From positions 1 through 7,269 of the forward strand of contig PMJE01000544.1 in assembly GCA_003157315.1 (NCBI GenBank): a DNA stretch of 7,269 nt, read 5' to 3'. The translations under genes and the position numbers were made by a program. This DNA comes from Myxococcales bacterium. GTDB lineage: Bacteria; Myxococcota; Polyangia; Fen-1088. Below the pieces are notes generated by a model. That model did no database searches. It saw nothing but the letters and a program-made list of their open reading frames with translations, and was not told the DNA's origin. Shown here in pieces: positions 1-6,694 of this stretch; positions within the stretch are counted from its first letter, which is position 1; each line of letters begins with the position of its first letter.

Positions 1-261
1 CACCACGCGGTAGTCTCGAAAGAGACCCCAGGTTCCGTACACCACAGCACTACTCCACCGCTTCCAGCCGAATCCCTTGCGCTTGCACTTCTTGGCCGCC
101 AGTCGCCTCACCTTGCGTTCGACCTCGTACTTGATCTTGCCGAACGCCCGCCCCGAGTTGCCGACCCGAAAGTAGTTCACCCAACCCCGCAGGACCGGGT
201 TCACCTGCGCCACCGCCGCTTGCATGGGCAAGTGGCGGCTCCGGAGAACGTCTGTCGTCAG
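1..261 (-). pseudogene. Group II intron reverse transcriptase/maturase, C-terminal remnant (also cut by window edge)
   Basis: The minus-strand frame is open from 261 to the left edge (87 residues), with in-frame TAG codons just upstream at 264-262 and 285-283. Recognisable similarity starts near 243. The segment NPVLRGWVNYF (21-31), then a basic stretch (ERKVRRLAAKKCKRKGFG) and WSSAVVYGTWGLFRDYRV (69-86), is the signature of the group II intron maturase-specific (GIIM) domain that binds intron RNA. The RT palm with YADD is absent upstream: the PfaC-like gene ends only 58 bp away. So the element appears 5'-truncated, or broken by a stop or frameshift. An internal Met (M13) exists but would not give a functional RT. 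The true C-terminus and the intron's 3' RNA domains would lie left of the window. Confidence 0.8.
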
Positions 262-319
262 CTACGTCCTCGAATTGCCGAGCTATTCCCCATCTGCCGG
301 GTGAACCCGACCGATCGAC
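262..319. other. Short spacer between the PfaC-like gene and the maturase remnant
   Basis: These 58 bp follow the TGA stop (322-320) of the large gene. I see no convincing terminator hairpin with a T-tract, no clear promoter and no RNA gene. The operon's transcription end, if nearby, is not visible here. Confidence 0.5.
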
Positions 320-3300
320 TCAGCCTTCGATGACTCTCGGCCCTCGCGGCCCGAAGAGGCGGCGGGCAAGCTCTGCCAGCCAACGACTCTCGGGTGTGGT
401 CGACACGCGCAGCTCGCTGGCGCGCGCGCCCTTGAGCAAGCCAGCTATCTCGGGGCAACGGTCGGAAAGCTGTTCCAGGATGCAGAACATGGTGGCGTGG
501 CCCAGGCTGGCGCCCGTGCCCTCGGACCACGCGCGCACGGCAGCCGCAAACGCGGGCTCAGGCGGCAGCGGCTCTTCCACATCGTTGGGCGGCCCGAGGT
601 GGTTGATGGCGTCGATCACGTGGTGGCGACGGTCGCGATAGTTGAGCGGCCGCAGTTGCTCGGGCGCAAGCGGGCTGCCGATGTAGACGTCTTGCTGGCC
701 CATGCCCACGGGAAAATCGATCTCGTGGGCAACTGGCGCCACCGGTAGGCCGCCCACGAACCGCACGGGCACCACCGGCCGCCCCAGCGCAAGCGCCATG
801 TCGACAAAGGCGCCAGAAAGCTTGCGCACCGGCGTGCGACAACTGTGCGCCATGACTCCCTCGACATGGACCATCACGCTGCGTCCGCTGGCCGCCATCT
901 CGGCTGACATCTCCCGGATGATTCCGGGCAGCGAGGCGCTGTTGCTGCGGTCGAAGTACTGCGACATGCGCGGGCTGCGCAGCCCTGGGTATGAGAACGC
1001 GTGCTGCATGAACTGGTCGAGCCATGAAGCCTGATTCTCTACGCGCGCGAGCGTGAGCAAGGGCGCGCCCATCCACGCCGAGGCTACTATGGCGAAGATG
1101 GTGGATTCGACCGTCACCTGGTGGTTGGCAAGGAAGATGACCCCGCCTGAACGAACCGCGTGCAGAGCCTCGGGATCCGTGAGGTGAAGTTGCCGCAGAA
1201 AACGCAGGACCAGGCCGCGACATATGTCTTCGACCGGCGGAGCCGTCCCTGCCAGTAGAGCGCGCCAGTAATCGCGCGTGGCTGGCAGCAGTTCCGCGGC
1301 GGTCTTCGATCGGGCGGCCCAACCGCCCGCCCCGGAATTGTCGCGTGGGGAGCCCGCCGGCGCACCATCGCGGGAGGGCATGGGAACCCTTTGAGGGTTC
1401 CCATGTGAAGTGGCATCTACGATCTTCATTCCGATTCCCGCCACCTGGTAGATGCGCTTGCCGTCAACCCAAAGCGATGCGTCCGCTACCGCGAAAAGTC
1501 CGGCGGCGTCGCGACCCTGCTCGGTAATCTCCATGGTGATGGTGATCAGGCGATTGTGCGGCACCACCTGGCCGCGGTACTTCCAGGTTACCGCCCGGCC
1601 GGGCTCGATGGGTGCAAAGCGCGGATGCGACAGCCCGTCGGCGAGCCCGGTGTGCAGCATGTGGAACTGCAAGAGCTGCAGCATGGCCTCCAGACCCAGC
1701 GAGCCCGGCTGCACCGGGTCCTGGAAGAAGTGCGCCTTGAAGAACCACTCGGCCGGGTTCACGTCCTTTTCCGCGCGCACAAAGCCCAGCCCGGCGTGGC
1801 CGCCGCACAGATCGCAAGCAGTCACACGGTCGAGCATGAGCAAACCGGGCTCGGCCAGGCGCAGCGAGCCTTGGAAATAGCGAGCTGGACGCGCGGTCAG
1901 ATCGACGAGAAAGTCAGAGACGGCGTCCAATTCTGCACTCTGCTCGGCCGTGCTAGGCAGGCCGGCCTGATTCACGAAGGTCTCCGCAGGAAAGAAACCG
2001 AAACCGGTCTGCATCTCATAAACCGGAGTCTCACCCAGCAGGCAACGCACGCGAAAAGATTCCAGGATCATTCCGCCCGAACGCGAGACGCTCGCGAGCG
2101 TCGCAATGGTGCGCAGAGGACCGGCCGCGGGCGCCACCTCGGCCAGCATCTGGCTGGTGCCATCGAGATTGCGGAACGCGAGATCCTGGTCGGTGCCGAG
2201 CGCACTGCCCACGAAGCTGGCCAGCCAACCACAAGGTTGCAGCGCCGCCTCCAGCAACACGCAGAAGGGCATTACCGGATGGCCGTTTTCCGCGAAATAC
2301 CAGGCCTCGGCCGGCACGTCGTATTCGACCTCGATGGTGGCGCCGGCCTGGCACACGCCCATCTCGCCCTCGATGCGCACCACGCGGCTCATGAAGTGGT
2401 AGGGCGGGCCGGGCAGGCGTGCAACCCGGCGGGGTCCGTCGAAGCACTCGTACATGGGTCCGAACGCATCTGAGGGTTTGCCCCAGGCGCAAGCGATCAG
2501 CGAGCGCTGGTCGAAGCGAAAGCCGTTCACCCCGGCCACCGGCCGGGATTCCGCGCCCTTCTGCACTAGCTCGGGGTGGCTCGACAACGGCCAGTCGGGC
2601 ACCAGGCGCAAACCGACCCGGCGCGCGTGAAAGGCCTTTAGCCCGTCGACCGTGCCCAACAGGTCCGCGTACACCGTGGGCAGCGGGCCGTCGTGCACCT
2701 CCTCGACGAACATCTCGCACACCAGCTCCTTCGAGGTGGGGACCACCTGGCCGCGACACTGCAACCGGTACATCTCCTCGGGCACGGGCTCGAAGCGCCA
2801 GCCGTCGCGGGCCAGGGTGTAGCCCATGCCCGCCAAATAGATGGCCATCATTTGCAGGCAGCCCTCGAACATGAGGGTGCCGGGCATGCATGGATCATTC
2901 TTGAAGTGGCCGGCGAAAAACCAATCGTCGGGCCGGATGGGCGTGACGGCGCGCAAGTAACCACGCTGCCAGGGTCCGCCTTTCGGATCGAAATCGAGCA
3001 CGCGCTCCACCAGCAGCATCTTGTCGTTCTGGATGGCGGGCGTGCGCACATGGGCCTGGCCAGCTTCGAAACCGGGGCCGAAACACGCAAAGAGATCGCC
3101 CTCGGAAAACGCGCGGACATCTTCAGCGGAGAATTGCCGCCGCGTACAAATCACCGCGGGCGGGTCCAGGCGTGCGTCGCTCCTGATCTGCTGGCCCGCG
3201 GGCGTCCACAGCACGCCGGCCGACTGGTCCAGCTCTTCTGTGGTGAAGAAACCCGCCTGGCCATGGCGCACGGTGAGCGCCGGGCGGCCGTCGACGGTGC

Positions 3301-6300
3301 AGTCATAGTGAAAGAAGAACAGGCGGACTTCGCCCTGGCGCGCGTGGCTGTCCACATGGATATCGTAGCGAAGCGTTTCGCCCAGCCGAGGCAAGCTACC
3401 GTGGTAGGTCAGCTCGCAACCCAGCAGGCGATACCGGCGCCGTCCCTGGTTGAGACGATCGACGCCAAGGTACGAGATGAGAAACAGGTCGGCCTGCCCG
3501 GCCTCGATCATGATCCCCGCGGGCATGAATCCGCGATGCAGAAACCACGAATCCTCGCGCACGTCCGTCTCGGTCCACACCGTGCCCAGCCCCATCGATC
3601 CGGCCAGCGCGTCCACGCCCACCACCCGATCGGCAAGCAGCAGGGGCGGCTCGGGCATGCGCACCTGGACCGCGTGTCCGTCCTGTGACCTGAATTGTGG
3701 ACCAAACAGATCCGAGATGCGGCCGGCGGCGTGCGTCTCCAGATCGCGACGTGAAAATGCAAGACCACGCGACTGCCCTGGCTTCGTCGAGTGGCTATCC
3801 GGCTCGCTCGCGCTCGACGACGCGATCATGGCCGCGCTGGCCGGGTTCATTACTTTTTGGATTGCCGGGAAAGACGTGGCAGTTGCGCAAGCAGGCCCCG
3901 CGCCCAGCAGAATCCCAAGCGCCCGCTGGCGGCCTTCGAGAAACTGCCGGTGTGCCGCGCTCTGCTGGGTCAAGTGGTCCTGGTGGGCCTGCGCGATCTG
4001 CTGCCGGTAGGCCAGCACCCGGCCGAGGACCTCGGCCATCGGCCCCTGCAATGCTGGCGCAGCGACGGGCGCAGACGGGCCTACGGCAGCTTGCGCGCCG
4101 CCACTGTCTTGCAAGACCGGCGGCAACCAGGGGGCAGACAGCATGATCTGTACTGGCAGCTCGCTGCTGGCTGCCGCCTCCGCCTGGTGCGATACCAACG
4201 TCGGCAGCGTCGGTTCTGGCCGGTGCGCTGCAAGCACAAGCAGCGGTGGCTCAGGCAGACGCGCACTGGCACGCAGAGCCGCCAAGAATGCTGGTCCATC
4301 GTCGGGCGACACACCGTCCAGTGGGCGGGGCAGATCCGCGGGAGGCTCCTCGATGAAGGTGTGGGCTTCTTGCCCGCCCAAGCCTTGGGTCACGATCAAA
4401 GCACTGAGCGACGCTTTGCCCTTCCAGGGCGTTACGGTACCGGCTCCAATCGTGCCCGGCAGCACGCGATGGCCGCAAGTAAGCGCCGCAGCAGCTACGT
4501 GCAGGAGCCCCGAGGCCGCGTGTGCGTGACCAAAGAGAGGGCGCAGGCTCAACCCATCACCGTCGCCCAGGCGCAAACCTGGCTTCTTGCCACGTTCGTC
4601 GCCGAGAACCGCGAGCACCTGGTCCCCGTCGCGACGGATGTCGTCGAGCCGCTTGAGTACCAGCACCACCGCCGCATCGCCAGCCTGCTGCCGATCCGCG
4701 GAAAGGCACGCAGCGGCGGCGCTTCTGTGCACAGGCTCGGCCGACAGGTCGACCGCGGCCACCAGTGCGGCGTCGATCTCGCCCTGCTGCAAAGCCCGGC
4801 GCGCGATCTGCAGGGCACGAATGCCGGAGAGCTCCTCGCCCGACACGCTGAGGCTGGGGCCACAGAAATCGAACTGACTGTTCAGGCGATTACTCACGAT
4901 GTTGGGCATGGCGCCGATGACGCCCGCCGCGCCGAGGAGAGGCACGAACCCGTCGCGCGCAGACGGCACCCAATTTTTCGACGCGCCCAAGGTTTCGGCC
5001 CAGCCCGCCACGCGCCAGCGTGCCCCGTGGCGCGCGATCTCGGCATCGCACTGCATGCCGACGATGACGGAGGTTCGCTCACGCGGCAGGGTCGATGCCA
5101 CTTGCTCCACTGCCTCGCGGGCCGCGGCCAGCACCAGAAGCTGCTGGGGCAGGGTCTCTTCCAGATCCTTGGGGGGAAAACGCAAGCCTGCCAGCGCGAG
5201 CGAAACCTGGTCGGCAGGCGCGCTATCGTCCTGCAACTGCGACTGCCCCGTGAAAAGCGCCTCGGCAAAGTCAGCCGCGCACTTTCCCTTGGCGACCCTT
5301 GCGCCGATGGCGATGATGCCCACGCCGGGGGACGCCGCGCCCGCCTTGCCGTGCGGGCGCGCGAGTCTAGCCGAAGGCTCCTCGACGATGAGATGCGCGT
5401 TGTTGCCGCCGAAACCAAAGGCGCTGACCGCCGCGCGCCGCGGGACGGGATCGTTCCACGGCTCGGCCGCGCGCAACACACGCAGGGGCGTACCGTCGAG
5501 CACCGGCGTGATGCTGTCGAGCGAGGGCGTGGGCGGTCGCACACCGGCGCGAAACGCGCCCAAGACCTTGATCAAGCCAGCCGCGCCTGCCGCGGTAATC
5601 AGGTGGCCCAGGTTGGCCTTGAGCGAACCGATGGGCAGGGGCTCGCGGCGGCCGGCGCACACCTCGGCCAGGGCACGAATCTCCACCGCATCCCCCACGC
5701 CGGTGCCGGTGGCGTGGCATTCCACCAGAGAAACGTCGGATGGTGAAAGCTCAGCCGCTGCGTAGGCCGCGCGCAAGGCCCGCACCTGGCCTTCTTGCGA
5801 GGGAACCAGCAGGCCGCGGCCGCGGCCGTCGTTGCCGAGGCCGATGCCTCGAATCACGCCGAGAATGCGATCGCCATCGCGGCGGGCATCTTCCAGGCGT
5901 CGCAGGGCGAGCAAGGCCGCGCCCTCGGCTGGGATCAGGCCATCAGCCTCGGCATGGAAGGGCCGGCTGCATCCGGTCGGGCTGAGCGCGCCCAAGGCGG
6001 TGAAGCCCTGATGGATGAAGAGATCATCGGCGCGATTCACCGCTCCGGCCAGCATCAGATCCGCGCGGCCGTCGTGAAGAAAATCGCAGGCCAGCTTGAT
6101 GGCGTAGATCGAGGAGGCGCAAGCCGCATCGAGGGCGAAAGCGATGCCACCCAAGCCCAAGGCATGGGCGAGAAAGTGTGCGGGTAGCCCCGACATGAAG
6201 CGGTTGCGCGGGTCCACGGTTGCCAGCGTCAAGCGGTCGAAATCTTGCTGGCGCTGCAGCAGCCGCTTCAGCCAGAAGCGTTCCGCAAAGTGCGACAGCG

Positions 6301-6694
6301 AGGATGAGGGATAGGAAAGGTTGCCGACCACCGCCCCGGCGCGGGCCTTGTCGCCACGAAAGTGAGCCTCGCGCAAAGCCTCGCGCCCGGCATACAACAG
6401 CCAATGGAAGAGGGGATCGAGTGAAGCGATCTCTTGCGCAGGCACAGCGAAGCCCTGGGCATCAAAAACCTTGTCGAAGCCCTGCACGTAGCCGCCGCGA
6501 TCGTGCAGCGTCCGATCGCGCGCGTCCCTTGCATTCGCGGCCAGCACCAACGCCTTGTCGATGCCCCAGCGGCCCACTGGCGCAGGCCCGAGCACGACCT
6601 GGGCTTGCAGCACCAAGTGCCACAGCTCGTCGGGCGACAGCGCTCCCGGCAGGACGCAGCCCTGCCCGACGATGGCAATTGGCGCAAAACTCAT
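320..6694 (-). CDS. pfaC: PfaC/Pfa3-like PUFA synthase subunit: KS-CLF-(DH'-DH)x2-AGPAT, 2124 aa
   Basis: A single 2124-residue cytosolic megasynthase with no signal peptide seen. Domains in order: ketosynthase (1-445), chain-length factor (455-785), Ala/Pro/Gln-rich linker (786-1000), four hot-dog folds (1005-1760), short linker (1761-1800), PlsC/AGPAT acyltransferase (about 1805-2035), and an unassigned tail to 2124. This is the layout of PfaC (KS-CLF-DH-DH) with the terminal acyltransferase known from myxobacterial Pfa3. The likely role is condensation and dehydration/isomerisation in de novo polyunsaturated fatty acid synthesis, then chain transfer to a lipid acceptor. I chose ATG at 6694 because the KS fold begins at once (FAPIAIVGQG) and the codon overlaps the upstream stop. 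The open frame continues upstream to 6982, but that stretch is out-of-frame pfaA. Oddities: no AT domain (no GHSxG motif) between CLF and DH, and no thioesterase. The exact product cannot be read from sequence; a related secondary lipid is possible. Confidence 0.93.
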   Translation of the reverse strand: MSFAPIAIVGQGCVLPGALSPDELWHLVLQAQVVLGPAPVGRWGIDKALVLAANARDARDRTLHDRGGYVQGFDKVFDAQGFAVPAQEIASLDPLFHWLLYAGREALREAHFRGDKARAGAVVGNLSYPSSSLSHFAERFWLKRLLQRQQDFDRLTLATVDPRNRFMSGLPAHFLAHALGLGGIAFALDAACASSIYAIKLACDFLHDGRADLMLAGAVNRADDLFIHQGFTALGALSPTGCSRPFHAEADGLIPAEGAALLALRRLEDARRDGDRILGVIRGIGLGNDGRGRGLLVPSQEGQVRALRAAYAAAELSPSDVSLVECHATGTGVGDAVEIRALAEVCAGRREPLPIGSLKANLGHLITAAGAAGLIKVLGAFRAGVRPPTPSLDSITPVLDGTPLRVLRAAEPWNDPVPRRAAVSAFGFGGNNAHLIVEEPSARLARPHGKAGAASPGVGIIAIGARVAKGKCAADFAEALFTGQSQLQDDSAPADQVSLALAGLRFPPKDLEETLPQQLLVLAAAREAVEQVASTLPRERTSVIVGMQCDAEIARHGARWRVAGWAETLGASKNWVPSARDGFVPLLGAAGVIGAMPNIVSNRLNSQFDFCGPSLSVSGEELSGIRALQIARRALQQGEIDAALVAAVDLSAEPVHRSAAAACLSADRQQAGDAAVVLVLKRLDDIRRDGDQVLAVLGDERGKKPGLRLGDGDGLSLRPLFGHAHAASGLLHVAAAALTCGHRVLPGTIGAGTVTPWKGKASLSALIVTQGLGGQEAHTFIEEPPADLPRPLDGVSPDDGPAFLAALRASARLPEPPLLVLAAHRPEPTLPTLVSHQAEAAASSELPVQIMLSAPWLPPVLQDSGGAQAAVGPSAPVAAPALQGPMAEVLGRVLAYRQQIAQAHQDHLTQQSAAHRQFLEGRQRALGILLGAGPACATATSFPAIQKVMNPASAAMIASSSASEPDSHSTKPGQSRGLAFSRRDLETHAAGRISDLFGPQFRSQDGHAVQVRMPEPPLLLADRVVGVDALAGSMGLGTVWTETDVREDSWFLHRGFMPAGIMIEAGQADLFLISYLGVDRLNQGRRRYRLLGCELTYHGSLPRLGETLRYDIHVDSHARQGEVRLFFFHYDCTVDGRPALTVRHGQAGFFTTEELDQSAGVLWTPAGQQIRSDARLDPPAVICTRRQFSAEDVRAFSEGDLFACFGPGFEAGQAHVRTPAIQNDKMLLVERVLDFDPKGGPWQRGYLRAVTPIRPDDWFFAGHFKNDPCMPGTLMFEGCLQMMAIYLAGMGYTLARDGWRFEPVPEEMYRLQCRGQVVPTSKELVCEMFVEEVHDGPLPTVYADLLGTVDGLKAFHARRVGLRLVPDWPLSSHPELVQKGAESRPVAGVNGFRFDQRSLIACAWGKPSDAFGPMYECFDGPRRVARLPGPPYHFMSRVVRIEGEMGVCQAGATIEVEYDVPAEAWYFAENGHPVMPFCVLLEAALQPCGWLASFVGSALGTDQDLAFRNLDGTSQMLAEVAPAAGPLRTIATLASVSRSGGMILESFRVRCLLGETPVYEMQTGFGFFPAETFVNQAGLPSTAEQSAELDAVSDFLVDLTARPARYFQGSLRLAEPGLLMLDRVTACDLCGGHAGLGFVRAEKDVNPAEWFFKAHFFQDPVQPGSLGLEAMLQLLQFHMLHTGLADGLSHPRFAPIEPGRAVTWKYRGQVVPHNRLITITMEITEQGRDAAGLFAVADASLWVDGKRIYQVAGIGMKIVDATSHGNPQRVPMPSRDGAPAGSPRDNSGAGGWAARSKTAAELLPATRDYWRALLAGTAPPVEDICRGLVLRFLRQLHLTDPEALHAVRSGGVIFLANHQVTVESTIFAIVASAWMGAPLLTLARVENQASWLDQFMQHAFSYPGLRSPRMSQYFDRSNSASLPGIIREMSAEMAASGRSVMVHVEGVMAHSCRTPVRKLSGAFVDMALALGRPVVPVRFVGGLPVAPVAHEIDFPVGMGQQDVYIGSPLAPEQLRPLNYRDRRHHVIDAINHLGPPNDVEEPLPPEPAFAAAVRAWSEGTGASLGHATMFCILEQLSDRCPEIAGLLKGARASELRVSTTPESRWLAELARRLFGPRGPRVIEG
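590..1282 (-). other. C-terminal PlsC/AGPAT-type acyltransferase domain (within the PfaC-like protein)
   Basis: Residues about 1805-2035 show the four blocks of the lysophospholipid acyltransferase family in order. Block I is LANHQVTVES with His1858 and Glu1863 (HX4E instead of the usual HX4D). Block II is QYFDRS with Asp1915 and Arg1916. Block III is HVEGVMAHS with Glu1945 and Gly1946 (the usual EGTR reads EGVM). Block IV is VVPVRF around Pro1976. In myxobacterial Pfa3 proteins a domain of this kind is thought to move the finished PUFA from the carrier protein to a lysophosphatidate-like acceptor, replacing a thioesterase. No membrane segment is evident. The 85 residues after it are not recognised. 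Confidence 0.85.
1379..1405. repeat. Perfect inverted repeat, 12-bp arms and 3-nt loop, inside the coding sequence
   Basis: The plus strand reads catgggaaccct, ttg, agggttcccatg; the arms are exact reverse complements. It lies in the codons for residues 1764-1772 (HGNPQRVPM), in the short linker between the last dehydratase and the acyltransferase domain. No T-tract follows on either strand, so it is not a typical intrinsic terminator. A stable mRNA hairpin here could slow ribosomes at a domain boundary, or it may be a small palindromic repeat tolerated in a linker. Confidence 0.75.
1415..3682 (-). other. Tandem dehydratase region: four hot-dog folds, pseudo-DH, DH, pseudo-DH, DH (within the PfaC-like protein)
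   Basis: Four FabA-like hot-dog units lie at about residues 1005-1155, 1180-1365, 1395-1570 and 1600-1760. Units 2 and 4 carry the active-site pattern: WFFAGHFKNDPCMPG with His1263 and Glu1277, and WFFKAHFFQDPVQPG with His1655 and Glu1669. The Glu stands where E. coli FabA has Asp84. Units 1 and 3 keep the fold signature but not the canonical His spacing (WFLHRGFMPAG at 1050-1060; WYFAENGHPVMPF at 1465-1477), so they are pseudo-DH partners. Work on PfaC from marine bacteria showed that such pseudo-domains are needed for an active dehydratase fragment. FabA-type units in PUFA synthases dehydrate and isomerise intermediates to give cis double bonds; which unit acts at which chain length is not readable here. 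Confidence 0.88.
3740..4342 (-). other. Linker without AT domain, containing a Gln/His-rich predicted helix
   Basis: Residues 785-985 of the PfaC-like protein separate the CLF from the first hot-dog fold. The composition is Ala/Pro/Ser-rich, with no GHSxG acyltransferase nucleophile box and too few residues for an AT of about 300. Inside it, residues 885-930 form a probable amphipathic helix rich in Gln, His and Arg (for example QQIAQAHQDHLTQQ and HRQFLEGRQRAL). Similar HxxFLxxR/Q helices occur in the linkers of PUFA synthase subunits as I remember them. A role in dimerisation or subunit docking is inferred, not shown. Confidence 0.6.
4325..6694 (-). other. Domain pair: ketosynthase and chain-length factor (within the PfaC-like protein)
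   Basis: The KS has the full Cys-His-His set: DAACASS with Cys192, ECHATGTG with His327, and KANLGH with His364, followed by the closing GFGGNNAH box at 427-434. It should catalyse decarboxylative Claisen condensation. The second unit (455-785) is a homologous but inactive copy. Aligning IRALQIA with IYAIKLA of the KS puts Glu621 (SGEELSG) at the Cys position. The HATGTG box is missing, and only the second His region survives (FGHAHAASG, His723). This is the pattern of a chain-length factor, which pairs with the KS and helps set product length. Shared sub-sequences such as RRLEDARRDGD (265-275) and KRLDDIRRDGD (681-691) show the duplication origin. Confidence 0.9.
6691..6694 (-). promoter_or_regulatory. 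ATGA stop/start overlap (translational coupling)
   Basis: On the minus strand the start ATG of the PfaC-like gene (6694-6692) overlaps the TGA stop of the PfaA-like gene (6693-6691). The bases just before the ATG are C- and G-rich (GCTCGCCCGCCCGCTC) with no purine-rich Shine-Dalgarno sequence. Re-initiation by ribosomes finishing the upstream gene is the likely way translation starts, which would keep the two subunits in step. The overlap also decides the start codon. Confidence 0.85.

Noticed and set aside
262..300. Frameshifted continuation of the maturase into the spacer in another frame
   Set aside because: Translations of the other two frames show nothing resembling a group II intron RT.
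1379..1405. Intrinsic transcription terminator at the inverted repeat
   Set aside because: No T-run follows the stem on either strand, and it lies within an open frame that continues into a clear acyltransferase domain.
1556..2473. Plus-strand open frame of 305 codons opposite the last two hot-dog units
   Set aside because: No motif recognised; composition (Arg/Gln/His-rich) is that of an antisense GC-rich shadow.
2693..3688. Plus-strand open frame of 331 codons opposite the dehydratase region
   Set aside because: Shadow of the sense frame, which carries unmistakable hot-dog motifs; no family seen in the antisense product.
3791..5746. Long plus-strand open frame (651 codons) opposite the KS/CLF and linker region
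   Set aside because: It is antisense to clear KS/CLF coding sequence, has a basic low-complexity translation with no recognisable motif, and such frames are common opposite GC-rich genes.
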